This document shows positions 52,321-60,908 of a stretch of DNA of 64,000 nucleotides, in pieces; positions within the stretch are counted from its first letter, which is position 1, and each line of letters begins with the position of its first letter. A model generated the notes under the pieces. That model was given only the letters and a program-made list of their open reading frames with translations, searched no databases and had not been told where the DNA came from. Both the position numbers and the translations under genes were made by a program. This DNA comes from Pacificispira sp965223125. GTDB lineage: Bacteria; Pseudomonadota; Alphaproteobacteria; UBA8366; Aestuariispiraceae. Where the stretch lies: the NCBI GenBank assembly GCA_965223125.1, contig OZ244984.1:1054001-1118000 (forward strand). Direction: 5' to 3'.

Positions 52321-53151
52321 CTAGTTCGAATGGTTTCTTCTCTGGTTTAGCCTTGCATCAAGATTTCTTCTGTGACCTTCTATTTCAGATATCCATATCC
52401 CTAGATAGTGCCGAAATCGATTGTTGAGTCTACTGTCAATTTGTATTTCTTTTAGAATCTCTATTGGGTCGTCACAATCGAGCGTGTGTATGGATCTCCC
52501 GTTTATATCCGTTCTTAAATATTTCTTAAGTTGTTTTATGATTTTTTGAGCTTTCCTAATCTCTCCGGATTCTATCATTGAGTATAAATATTCTCTTAGA
52601 ATATGTGGTGCTGCTTTTAGCTGTCTTAATGCAGTGTCATCATTTCTACCTAGTTGATTATGGTTGGCCACTCTGCTCGCGAGGCAGTCTATCGGGTGCA
52701 TGAGGCGAATAGTAAATTCTGGGAATTCTTTGTTGTCGTCGCGTGGCAGTCGTAAAGTAACAACTCTGCCTTTTAGGTATCTATCTTGGATACCAATAAT
52801 GTGGTCGATGAAATCAATGATCAACTCGATGCCTTCAATACTGGCAGTCACTTTTGCAGAGTTCGGTGTGCTGTCTCCAATTGATGGTCTCTTTACCGTT
52901 GCTCCAATTAAATCCGCAAGCTTTTTTGCATCCTCTGCTGTTCCGTAAAAATCAATATCCTTGCTGGTGAAAGGGCCATACTTGCCTAGGTTCTCGTTCC
53001 TTTTAGCAAACATCCTGGCCCAAATATTTGCAGCCTGACCACCAACGATAAAAACACCGTCAACTTTTGTTGCAGCTTCCAAAACTCGAATTAATTCAGC
53101 AGGGGAAAATTGCTTGAGAGAACTCAACGTGTGGACTCTTCTTAAATCCAC
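52321..53151 (-). CDS. AbiEii-like nucleotidyltransferase-fold protein in an AT-rich patch
   Basis: This 276-residue protein shows the Pol-beta/NTase pattern FIVGGQAANIWARM, then SKDIDFYG (two acidic metal ligands) and ELIIDFIDHI (third acidic residue). This resembles AbiEii and related toxin-side nucleotidyltransferases. The C-terminal half is helical, with HPIDCLASRVANHNQLGR. It is far more AT-rich than its neighbours and follows a broken transposase, so it looks acquired. Start is taken as the GTG at 53151, overlapping the stop of a 54-residue ORF by ten bases. Defence or toxin-antitoxin function is inferred, not shown. Confidence 0.72.
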   Translation of the reverse strand: MDLRRVHTLSSLKQFSPAELIRVLEAATKVDGVFIVGGQAANIWARMFAKRNENLGKYGPFTSKDIDFYGTAEDAKKLADLIGATVKRPSIGDSTPNSAKVTASIEGIELIIDFIDHIIGIQDRYLKGRVVTLRLPRDDNKEFPEFTIRLMHPIDCLASRVANHNQLGRNDDTALRQLKAAPHILREYLYSMIESGEIRKAQKIIKQLKKYLRTDINGRSIHTLDCDDPIEILKEIQIDSRLNNRFRHYLGIWISEIEGHRRNLDARLNQRRNHSN

Positions 53152-53306
53152 TCTATAACGCGGGCTCGCTCCATATCAAAAAGCGAACTGATTGCGTTCT
53201 CTTTTTCCAATTCCTCTGGTGAAACTTCACCGGAAAACAAACGAGCATCATCAATAGACCGAGATTGGTCCTTCTGATACGCTCGTGAATTAGAAGCCGC
53301 AATCAT
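53142..53306 (-). CDS. 54-residue ORF overlapping the nucleotidyltransferase gene
   Basis: A short frame begins with ATG at 53306 and ends with TAA at 53142-53144, overlapping the start of the nucleotidyltransferase gene by ten bases. It reads MIAASNSRAYQKDQSRSIDD, ARLFSGEVSPEELEKENAIS, then SLFDMERARVIEWI: mildly acidic, helix-rich after residue 28. The overlap suggests translational coupling and a paired function, such as an antitoxin or accessory protein. No family is recognised and the ribosome site is weak (GACTGAG), so it is held at moderate confidence. Confidence 0.5.
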   Translation of the reverse strand: MIAASNSRAYQKDQSRSIDDARLFSGEVSPEELEKENAISSLFDMERARVIEWI

Positions 53307-53339
53307 CTCAGTCTACATCCCAAAAAGTGAATGGGTCGA

Positions 53340-53391
53340 TCCTACCTCTCTTGCTAAGAGGGCATATGCCCTCTTAGCAAGAGAGGTAGGA
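53340..53391. repeat. Perfect 52-bp palindrome
   Basis: Two 26-base arms are exact reverse complements with no spacer: the left arm TCCTACCTCTCTTGCTAAGA continues GGGCAT, and the right arm mirrors it, ending TAGGA. It lies 34 bases upstream of the 54-residue ORF and can form a long hairpin on either strand. No T-run follows, so it is not a typical terminator. The surrounding 53307-53617 stretch is AT-rich and has no gene I can support. Confidence 0.9.
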
Positions 53392-53617
53392 GTTGTCAAT
53401 GTGTTCACACTGCTACATTCTAGGTTGGAAGCCAAGCTTATCAAGAAAATAATTCCTCGAACCGGTACGAATCTCAATTTTTCCTTTCAGCGATGCGCGA
53501 GGCTCAATGAAACAAGTTTAATTCTAAAAAGTTAATGTTTCTACCAAAACAATTCTGCGCGACTAAGTATCTAATTCTGCAAAAAAGATAAATTAGAGTT
53601 CTGCCCCCGATACACTG

Positions 53618-53806
53618 TCAGCACTGTAAACCCTTTCTACGATCCGGTACTATATGCCGTGCCGACGGCGTGTTTGCAGTATTGACCTTTTGTGTAGATG
53701 TATTCGTCGTAGTGAAAATCGCCATCCAGGGCAGAGGATTCGCTGGTTTGGCTGTGCCGGGATCGATCAAACGGGATCCGGATTGCTGGCGGTCGATGGC
53801 GGTCAT
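53618..53806 (-). CDS. Small hypothetical protein with a strong ribosome site
   Basis: This 62-residue frame has an excellent Shine-Dalgarno, GAGAGGAGAAATGC, before its ATG, which is its main support. It reads MTAIDRQQSGSRLIDPGTAK, then PANPLPWMAIFTTTNTSTQK and a basic end. No signal, membrane segment or known motif is seen. It lies at the right border of the AT-rich patch and ends just inside it, so it may be a truncated native gene. The product is uncertain. Confidence 0.35.
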   Translation of the reverse strand: MTAIDRQQSGSRLIDPGTAKPANPLPWMAIFTTTNTSTQKVNTANTPSARHIVPDRRKGLQC

Positions 53807-53963
53807 GCATTTCTCCTCTCGATACGCCGTTTGCTGAAAGCACCTGCGGAACAGGGGCGCTTGCAGGATATCTTCGCGCTACTGTAGGGAAGAAGGGCTT
53901 CCCTGAGAAGATATCTCCACAGGGAGCACGGATCACATCACGGTCGAATGGAGGATCGCCACC

Positions 53964-54692
53964 ATGACAACATTCACTCTCCTTCACGGCGCATGGCACG
54001 GGGCCTGGTGCTGGGATCAGGTCGCCGCAATTCTGCGCGGGCGGGGGCACCGGGTGACAGTGCCGGTGATGCCGGGGCTGGGGGAGCGGGCGGCGGAGCT
54101 GCGGGCGGGGATCACGCTCGGGCGGTTCGTTGATGCGCTGGTGGATCATCTGGTGACGGAGGATGTCCGGGACGGGGTGCTGGTCGGGCATTCCTTCGGC
54201 GGAAATGTGATTACCGGGGCGGCGGCGCGACTGCGGAAATCCGGCGAAGACGGGGTAGGGCGGATCGCGGAACTGGTCTTTCTGGATGCAATGGTGCCGC
54301 TCTCCGGCATACCGCCCTGCGAAACGGTGCCGCGGGAGGTCTGGGCGCGGCGGCGGGCCGGGGCAATCATGGTGGGCGGAGTTCCCTGCCTGTCGCCGCC
54401 AAAGGCCGACGCGCTGGGGATTTTCGATCCGGAACAAGCCGCCTTTATCGAGGAGCGGATGGTGCCGCATCCCATCGAAACCTACGAGACAGCCATCGAT
54501 TTTGACGGTGCGCCGGATCAAGGATTTACGGCGCGCTATATCATGGTAACGAACCCGGTCTATCCGCCACTTGCCGATCACCGCGCCCGTGCGCAGGCGC
54601 TCGGCTGGCGCTTTCAGGAGATCGCCACCGGCCATGATGCCATGATCGGCGCGCCGGAGGCACTGGCGGACCTGCTGGCAGGGGAGAGGTAA
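53964..54692 (+). CDS. Alpha/beta hydrolase (salicylate/methyl-ester esterase type)
   Basis: This 242-residue esterase-like protein has FTLLHGAWHGAWCWDQVA (oxyanion and family mark), the nucleophile elbow VLVGHSFGGNVI (Ser) and a C-terminal His in ATGHDAMIGAPEAL. The pattern is that of plant methyl-salicylate esterases and related bacterial hydrolases. Local GC content is very high, contrasting with the AT-rich patch just upstream. The substrate is unknown; a carboxylic ester is expected. Confidence 0.85.
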   Translation: MTTFTLLHGAWHGAWCWDQVAAILRGRGHRVTVPVMPGLGERAAELRAGITLGRFVDALVDHLVTEDVRDGVLVGHSFGGNVITGAAARLRKSGEDGVGRIAELVFLDAMVPLSGIPPCETVPREVWARRRAGAIMVGGVPCLSPPKADALGIFDPEQAAFIEERMVPHPIETYETAIDFDGAPDQGFTARYIMVTNPVYPPLADHRARAQALGWRFQEIATGHDAMIGAPEALADLLAGER

Positions 54693-54728
54693 CGGGCGCA
54701 GGCCAACAGCCCGGAACGAGCCAATCTT

Positions 54729-55367
54729 CTAATCCTTCTCCTCCTCCGGATCGTCAACATCGTCCAGTGTCGGATCGTCCTCCTCCATTTCGGGACCGGC
54801 CTCGACCGAGGCGAGTTCATCCATCGGGGCATTGGCGCGGACATCCGTGCCCCATTCCTTTTCCAGATCCTTCTGTTTTTCGCGCAGACTGCGGCGGTTC
54901 ATCTCCATCGACAGGCTGAGATAGCGCAGGACGAGGCGGGGGACGAACCAGTGGATTCCCCAGCCAATAGCGGCGGCACCGAGCATGATGATCCAGTTGA
55001 GCGGGTCTTTCAGCAACTCGAAGGCGACGGTGAAGCTGACTTCGGTCCCCCAGAGTTTGAAGGCGACGATCAGCGCCCCAGCGAAATTCGCCCAGGCAAC
55101 GGTCTTCGTGGCATAGCGCCGGGGATGCGTATCGACCAGATAGGCCGCCCCGGTCGGCAGCATCCCGATTGTCAGCAGCAGCACGGTTTCCTTGAACACG
55201 AATGTCATCAGAACCGAAAACCCGAGAATCAGGGCGTATTTCATCGGCGACGGCCCGGACACCTTTGCTGGTGGTGGGGTCGGGCTGGATTTCCGCGCAG
55301 CCGGTGCCGTCTGCGGCCGATTGCTGCCGATGGTATCAACCAGTCCCTGTTTCGGTGCCCGTGCCAT
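54729..55367 (-). CDS. Hypothetical multi-helix membrane protein
   Basis: This 212-residue protein has a Pro/Ser-rich cytoplasmic start (about 40 residues), then four hydrophobic segments (YALILGFSVLMTFVF; TVLLLTIGMLPTGAAYLV; VAWANFAGALIVAFKLW; WIIMLGAAAIGWGIHWFVP), and a highly acidic tail ending DDPEEEKD. Such proteins occur widely in alphaproteobacteria without known function. It is on the same strand as, and 101 bases downstream of, the pseudokinase gene, so the two may be cotranscribed. Confidence 0.72.
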   Translation of the reverse strand: MARAPKQGLVDTIGSNRPQTAPAARKSSPTPPPAKVSGPSPMKYALILGFSVLMTFVFKETVLLLTIGMLPTGAAYLVDTHPRRYATKTVAWANFAGALIVAFKLWGTEVSFTVAFELLKDPLNWIIMLGAAAIGWGIHWFVPRLVLRYLSLSMEMNRRSLREKQKDLEKEWGTDVRANAPMDELASVEAGPEMEEDDPTLDDVDDPEEEKD

Positions 55368-55468
55368 GGACGTCCGCTATCCTTTCGTCCCTGAGACCGA
55401 CTGGCCTGAGACCGGCAGACCTGACATCCACAGGCCATGCCCGCCCCTGGTTTCTATCACAGACCGGC

Positions 55469-57502
55469 TCACAGAAAAGTCCAGAAACCGGCCAGTGTGA
55501 CGAACGCGACACAGCCCAGCAGGGCCGTCGCGACAGAAAGCTGCCCGCCATATTCCTCAGCCAGTTTTGGTTTGTTGTGGATGTCCCGCATCAGCATGAT
55601 CAGCGACTGCGTGGCCCGGGTGTATTCCATCGATGCCTGATCAAAGCCGCCCTTGTCCTCCGCCACTTCCTTCGTATCGTCGATCACATTCAGCAGTTCC
55701 TGCAACCTGCCGGATTTTGCTGCCTTGCGCAGTTTTCCCCTGATCTTCTTTCGTCTGTCGCGGCTGTGAAACCGTGAAATCGCAGGCTCCAGCAGCTTGG
55801 CCGAATTGGTGCAGAGGTGGGAGAAAGCGACCCCCCGATGCAGCGTATCCTGCAATGTCGCCAGAATCCGGACCTGCGCCAGGCGTCCGTCCTCCTCATC
55901 TGGGGCCCGGTCAATATCCCGCAATTCCCCACCGATGGCGCGTTTGAAATGGGTGCCCAGAAAGGCCGCGACATGGCGGTCGATCAGGCGGGCGGGCGGT
56001 GAGTCCCCGGCACAGATGCGCTCCAGTGCCGGGATAATATGGTCCAGTGTCGGTACGAAGTCCCGCTCAAACAGTTCCGACTGACAGGGCAGCGAGGAAT
56101 TGAGTTCGTAGAGTGTCCGTTCCAGACCAAACCCGAGCCCGGTCTGGTTCAGGACCGCGCGCACTTTGTCGAGACGGTTCATGTGGCGCAACTGGCCGGG
56201 TTCCAGCCGTTTCTGCTGCTCCATCCAGAACGGGACCAGCGCCATGGACAACACCGACGAGAAAAGCTGCCGGGCGGAAGTGTCCTGGGAAAAAGAAGCG
56301 ATCAGCGTGCCCAGCCCCTCGATCGTCGCGGACAGTTCCCGCAGGCGGATCGGGCCATCGGGATCCAGGGCGATCAGGACCCGCGCGATCAGCCGGTCCT
56401 GGTTCTCATTGGCACCGGTCTTCGCCAGATTGACCGCCTCGACCCGGTCTTCCTCTCCCAGCGACCGGCGAAGCCAGGTATCCAGCGCGCCGCTGCTGAT
56501 CAGGATCGCCGCATGATCCCAGTTCCGATGCATCGCATTGGCAACCTCGCGGGCGGTCGAATAGTCCCTGCCCGCGATGGTGAGCGCCCGCGATCCCTTG
56601 GAGGGCATGGACTGCTGCTTCGGCGACAACCGGCGTCCGTTCAGCCAGAGGGAGAGTTCCTCCAGCGACCAGCGCTCGCTGGGATCGTCATTCAGCAAGC
56701 CCCGCAGCGGCTCCATCATGGTCAGGGAGACACGATGGTTCTGGACCAGTGCCGCATAGGAGCCGCCGGACAGCTTCAGGCGCACGATTTCCTCGTCCGG
56801 CCTACCGGCCAGCGGTGATTGCCCGGTCAGCAGCGCCAGCATGGTCACTCCGACGGCATAGAGATCGTTCTCCGACCCGCCCTCTCCCCGCCCCGCTGCG
56901 GCGGCGAGAGAGCATTCAAGCGTTTCATAGGCAACCGGATTGGTTATGCCGGGCGGGGATGAATAGCACTCCCCAACGATCATCTCCTGCTGCTCCGAAC
57001 CCATCCAGTAGAGATTGTCGGGGCGGATCATGCGGTGATAGGTGCCAAGCGTATGCATTTCGCGCAGTATCTGGGTGATCGGCTCAATGAAGAACCGGAC
57101 GACCCGCTCCTCCTGCATTGGCGGATTGACTGACTCCAGCCCCTCGAACACGCGCCCTCCACCGGGGCGTTCCATGATGATGACCGGGCATCGCCGCCCC
57201 TCCGGCGGCCAGTCGATCACGTCCCAGTCCAGCGCGCGCAGCAGATTGCGGTGATCGATCCGGCGCAGAATGCCCACGACGTCGAGACGCGGCGGCAGCT
57301 TGGGGTCGCAGATCAGCGCATAGAGGGTCCGCTTGGAATCGCGCTTGTGATTGCAGGCATGGGCGACGGCAGGCTGCGAATCCAGTGCGGGTACGGGCTT
57401 GCCGGAATCGACATCATACCGTTCGCGGACCTCGACCATGCGTCCGCCTGAAATGCCAGGGTCCGCCCCACCCCCGCCACTTACCTTGAGAGCCATCGCC
57501 AC
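55469..57502 (-). CDS. Tail-anchored pseudokinase (Ser/Thr kinase fold with degenerate active site)
   Basis: This 677-residue protein has an N-terminal kinase-like domain (about residues 25-310), a long helical middle, and one membrane helix at the extreme C terminus (LLGCVAFVTLAGFWTFL). The catalytic loop reads YHRMIRPDNLYW (156-167), with Met in place of the HRD Asp; the DFG region reads VGECYSS, and no clear P-loop is seen. The structural NDLYAVGVTMLALLTGQSPL of subdomain IX is kept. It is therefore likely to be a regulatory pseudokinase held on the inner membrane. It is common in alphaproteobacteria but of unknown function. Confidence 0.82.
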   Translation of the reverse strand: MAMALKVSGGGGADPGISGGRMVEVRERYDVDSGKPVPALDSQPAVAHACNHKRDSKRTLYALICDPKLPPRLDVVGILRRIDHRNLLRALDWDVIDWPPEGRRCPVIIMERPGGGRVFEGLESVNPPMQEERVVRFFIEPITQILREMHTLGTYHRMIRPDNLYWMGSEQQEMIVGECYSSPPGITNPVAYETLECSLAAAAGRGEGGSENDLYAVGVTMLALLTGQSPLAGRPDEEIVRLKLSGGSYAALVQNHRVSLTMMEPLRGLLNDDPSERWSLEELSLWLNGRRLSPKQQSMPSKGSRALTIAGRDYSTAREVANAMHRNWDHAAILISSGALDTWLRRSLGEEDRVEAVNLAKTGANENQDRLIARVLIALDPDGPIRLRELSATIEGLGTLIASFSQDTSARQLFSSVLSMALVPFWMEQQKRLEPGQLRHMNRLDKVRAVLNQTGLGFGLERTLYELNSSLPCQSELFERDFVPTLDHIIPALERICAGDSPPARLIDRHVAAFLGTHFKRAIGGELRDIDRAPDEEDGRLAQVRILATLQDTLHRGVAFSHLCTNSAKLLEPAISRFHSRDRRKKIRGKLRKAAKSGRLQELLNVIDDTKEVAEDKGGFDQASMEYTRATQSLIMLMRDIHNKPKLAEEYGGQLSVATALLGCVAFVTLAGFWTFL

Positions 57503-57632
57503 GTCATCCCGAAGTCAGGAAACTCCTGCATTCAAATGAATGCCCATTTTGGCACGTATCATGATTCGAGGCGACTTAAAGGTTCAAGCTATGGAGGATG
57601 CCTGACGGGTTATCGTATTTTCGGTCAAGTGC

Positions 57633-58574
57633 CTACAGCCGCAATTCTATCGCGTCCCAGATCAGGGCGGACAGGTTGGTGCCGTCATAGCGATCCACTT
57701 CCTGTATGCCGGTGGGGGAGGTGACGTTGATTTCCGTCAGCCGGTCGCCGATCACGTCGATGCCGACGAAGATCAGCCCGCGTTCCTTCAACAGCGGCCC
57801 GATCCGCTCGCAGATCCCGTGCTCGGCAGGGGTGATACCGGATTTGTCCGGTCGTCCGCCGACATGCATATTCGACCGAGCCTCTCCGGCGGCCGGAATC
57901 CGGTTGATCGCACCGACCGCGACACCATCCACCAGGATGATGCGCTTGTCGCCCTGGCGGACCTCCGGCATGTAGCGCTGGACCATCACCGGCTCGCGAC
58001 TGGCCCCCTCGAACATTTCCATCAGGGAGGCGAGGTTGGAATCATCGGGACGCAGATGGAAGACCCCCGCACCGCCATTCCCGAACAGCGGCTTGACGAT
58101 GATGTCGCCGAATTCCCGACGGAACGCCGCGATTTCCGCGCGGTCGCGGGTGATCAGGGTCTCCGGCATCAGGTCCGGGAAATGGGTGACCAGCAGTTTT
58201 TCCGGCGCATTACGGACATGAAATGGATCATTCACCACCAGGGTCTTCGGGTGGACATGCTCCAGAATATGGGTTGCGGTGATATAGCCCATGTCAAAGG
58301 GCGGGTCCTGGCGCATCAGGATGACATCGACATCAGTCGCAAGATCCAGTACCTGCGCCTCGCCCAGCGTGAAATGGTTGCCCCTCTGCCGCCGCAGTTC
58401 CAGGGGATGGGTACGGGCGCGGACCAGACCCTGGCGATAGGTCAAGGCCTGAGGCAGATAATGGAACAGCGCATGGCCGCGCGCCTGTGCCTCCAACCCG
58501 AGGGCGAAGGAGGAATCGCCGTCGATATTGATCGACTGGATCGGGTCCATCTGGATTGCAACACGCAGGCTCAT
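57633..58574 (-). CDS. gshB: Glutathione synthetase
   Basis: This 313-residue ATP-grasp enzyme joins gamma-glutamylcysteine and glycine. Signatures: VAIQMDPIQSINIDGDSSFA, LMRQDPPFDMGYITATHILE, VVNDPFHVRNAPEKLLVTHF, IVKPLFGNGGAGVFHL, and the C-terminal INVTSPTGIQEVDRYDG. It lies downstream of the sirB1-like gene on the same strand, in a conserved alphaproteobacterial yraN-BON-gshB neighbourhood. Confidence 0.95.
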   Translation of the reverse strand: MSLRVAIQMDPIQSINIDGDSSFALGLEAQARGHALFHYLPQALTYRQGLVRARTHPLELRRQRGNHFTLGEAQVLDLATDVDVILMRQDPPFDMGYITATHILEHVHPKTLVVNDPFHVRNAPEKLLVTHFPDLMPETLITRDRAEIAAFRREFGDIIVKPLFGNGGAGVFHLRPDDSNLASLMEMFEGASREPVMVQRYMPEVRQGDKRIILVDGVAVGAINRIPAAGEARSNMHVGGRPDKSGITPAEHGICERIGPLLKERGLIFVGIDVIGDRLTEINVTSPTGIQEVDRYDGTNLSALIWDAIELRL

Positions 58575-58614
58575 CGTCTTGTCCTCACAGGATCGCAGGG
58601 AAAGGCAGGAGATA

Positions 58615-59514
58615 TCAGTTGAGGCTGGCCCGCAACTCTTTGATCAGGGTAGCCACCTCGCGTTTCGGGGCATCGCGGGTTTCCTTGATGACATAGGTCT
58701 CGAAAGCGGCGATTGCGGTGCGGACCTTGCCGATATGGGCATTCATCAGGCCGGATTCGCGCCACAGGACCGCCCGATCCGGTGCCAGCAGCAGCATGGA
58801 TTCGACAATATTCGCAGCCTCCTCCACCCGCTGTTCCTTGATCAGGCGCAGTTTGATGTTGTTCTGGAGGCGCAGTAGCACATCGCGGTCGGACACAGTG
58901 TCGTAATGGTGCGCCTGCAATTCGGCATCATTTCCCGCAGTCGCTTTCAACAATGCCCGCAGTTCCGGGGCGTCGAGAGCGGCGCCGCCATGGAACGGAT
59001 CGACGATCACCCGCTCCCCGTCACATTCCAGCCGCAGCAGGAAGTGACCGGGGAAATCAAGGCCGCGCATGTCCCAGTCCTGGCTGCGGGCCAGATGCAT
59101 CATGAGGATGCCAAGCGCAACCGGCAGGCCACGGCGTCGATCAATGACCCGGATTATATTCGCATTCTGCAGGTCATCATAAGTATCCCGATCCCCGGCA
59201 TATCCATGCAGGCCGAACAGCACGTGATTGAGCGCCGCCAATCGTTCCCGCACGCCACCCTCGACAGGAGCGACTGCCGCGACATCCTTTATCATCGTAT
59301 CCAGGTGGCTGCGGTAGACGTCGATCCTGTCCGTCGGCGAGTCGAAGGCGGCCAGAGCCAATGCGCCCTGCATCACGTCAAATGCCTCCGGTTCGATCTG
59401 GCCTAGTGCGATCAGGGTCCGTTCCGCCCAGTCCTCACCCAGACCGGATTCCAGCGAATGCCCCGCTGTACCGTTTTCAAGCGGGGGTCTGTCCATTGGT
59501 CCCCCCTGTGTCAT
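58615..59514 (-). CDS. SirB1-family transglutaminase-like / TPR protein
   Basis: This 299-residue protein has the SirB1 core (LAALNHVLFGLHGYAGDRDT, RRGLPVALGILMMHLARSQ, GLDFPGHFLLRLE and VDPFHGG) followed by C-terminal TPR-like helices (VEEAANIVESMLLLAPDRAV). The fold is related to transglutaminases but its role in bacteria is unclear. The start overlaps the BON gene stop by ATGA; an alternative start at 59496 has a G-rich site upstream. It is cotranscribed with the BON lipoprotein gene and probably gshB. Confidence 0.85.
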   Translation of the reverse strand: MTQGGPMDRPPLENGTAGHSLESGLGEDWAERTLIALGQIEPEAFDVMQGALALAAFDSPTDRIDVYRSHLDTMIKDVAAVAPVEGGVRERLAALNHVLFGLHGYAGDRDTYDDLQNANIIRVIDRRRGLPVALGILMMHLARSQDWDMRGLDFPGHFLLRLECDGERVIVDPFHGGAALDAPELRALLKATAGNDAELQAHHYDTVSDRDVLLRLQNNIKLRLIKEQRVEEAANIVESMLLLAPDRAVLWRESGLMNAHIGKVRTAIAAFETYVIKETRDAPKREVATLIKELRASLN

Positions 59515-60167
59515 CCCTCCGCCTTTCTCGCCTTGAGTTCCGACAGCCGTTCCAGCGTTGCCGCCCGCTCCGGCGACTCCTTCAACTGAACATAGGAAAT
59601 GACGCGGCGGACACGCTCCAATTCCCTGGCATGGGCAAGCACGCGGTCCAGTTCCGCCTGGCTCTGCGCGATCCCGATCAGGAACAGTGTACCCGCCATG
59701 GAATCCGGTATGTAGTTGACCGCCTTGATCTGATTGTCGAGCGTCAATGCCAGTTCCAGGGCCTTTTCTATTTTCAGATCGAAGCCGGTATCGAAAAAGC
59801 CGACATCGTCACCGATCAGAACCTCATTGATCACCTCCACCACACCGTCGGTTTGCCAGGTGGTTTCAACTACCTTCACCCTGTCCTCCGCCTTCGGGAC
59901 GAGCCCGGTCAGCAGAACACGGCCCTCAACGACCGACACGCCGATCCGTTGGAATGTTTCGAAATCGGTATCGATCACCCGTTTGCGGATCGACAGTTCG
60001 ATGCCCTTGTCCTCGACGGCCTGCTCGAATCCGCGTTCTTGCAGCGCGGTACTGCCGGCAACGGCCCCGGCACCCAGCACAACGCCGACCGGCGTGCAGG
60101 CCGCAGACAGCGCGGCGCCACTGAGGATCAACAGGGCGATCAGGTGTCGCATCAAGATTCGCGGCAT
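59511..60167 (-). CDS. BON-domain outer-membrane lipoprotein
   Basis: This 218-residue lipoprotein has a signal peptide ending LSAAC, then two BON domains (IELSIRKRVIDTDFETFQRI with VSVVEGRVLLTGLV; and LTLDNQIKAVNYIPDSMAGT with LFLIGIAQSQAELDRVLAHA). BON domains bind phospholipid and help hold the outer membrane together, as in DolP/OsmY. ATG at 60167 is chosen because AAGGA lies six bases upstream; the longer frame to 60476 has no signal peptide. It overlaps the SirB1 gene by ATGA. Confidence 0.88.
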   Translation of the reverse strand: MPRILMRHLIALLILSGAALSAACTPVGVVLGAGAVAGSTALQERGFEQAVEDKGIELSIRKRVIDTDFETFQRIGVSVVEGRVLLTGLVPKAEDRVKVVETTWQTDGVVEVINEVLIGDDVGFFDTGFDLKIEKALELALTLDNQIKAVNYIPDSMAGTLFLIGIAQSQAELDRVLAHARELERVRRVISYVQLKESPERAATLERLSELKARKAEG

Positions 60168-60328
60168 AGGCATTCCTTGTTGCTGGCCGACCCGAACGCC
60201 AAATTCAATATTGCAGGGTGTTGCAGGCACTGAAACATCTGATCCGGGCAGATCGGGAAACGTCGGTTTCCGATAAGGTAAGATGCGTCGCTGTCGCAGG
60301 CAATGGGCTGACGCATCCTTCGCCGTGG

Positions 60329-60751
60329 TCATGGGGTTTGAGGGCGCCAGGCATCCGGCAAATGGACCGGACGATGGCGGGGGGCGATTGCGACCAGATC
60401 GAATCGATGATCGAGTGCACGCATATCTGCCCGGTTCCGGGTCCAGTATTCCGCAGCACGTTCGATCCGCCGACACTGGCTCTGCGTCAGAGACGACAGC
60501 GCATCGTCAATCCTTGCCCGCGCCTTCACCTCGACGAAACAGATCAGATCCCGACGGCGCAGGATCAGGTCGATTTCGCCCACCGGGGTCTTCGTCCGTT
60601 GTGCCAGAACGCGATATCCCTTGAGACGCAGCCACCAGATGGCAATCCATTCGGCCCGACGACCATATCCTTCCGCAAGGCGGCGGGTGTCTGTCTCGGC
60701 TCCATTCCGCCCCCCATTCCTTCCCTGGCCTGTCCATTGCCATCTCCTCAT
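60329..60751 (-). CDS. YraN family (UPF0102) protein, endonuclease-like fold
   Basis: This 140-residue protein has the YraN marks RRAEWIAIWWLRLKGYRVLA, RTKTPVGEIDLILRRRDLI and FVEVKAR, which resemble the Asp-Glu-x-Lys core of Holliday-junction-resolvase-like nucleases. Its cellular role is not settled. It usually lies next to rsmI and an LpoA-type gene; here the LpoA-like gene is divergent but rsmI is absent between them. Confidence 0.9.
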   Translation of the reverse strand: MRRWQWTGQGRNGGRNGAETDTRRLAEGYGRRAEWIAIWWLRLKGYRVLAQRTKTPVGEIDLILRRRDLICFVEVKARARIDDALSSLTQSQCRRIERAAEYWTRNRADMRALDHRFDLVAIAPRHRPVHLPDAWRPQTP

Positions 60752-60908
60752 CGGTCATTCCGCCGAAAAAATGCCGCATTCCGGTCACAGGGTATGTGCC
60801 GATTTGGGGTATGGTTCAAAATAACGAGGTTCTGTCGCTTGGGTTCGTGCCCGCAGCACGATATAAGACAGAAGCATTTGCAGATCAGATACATTCGGGA
60901 GTCCATCC

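Noticed and set aside
53340..53391. Palindrome as a protelomerase (hairpin-telomere) site
   Set aside because: No protelomerase or linear-phage gene lies in the window, and the sequence does not resemble known sites.
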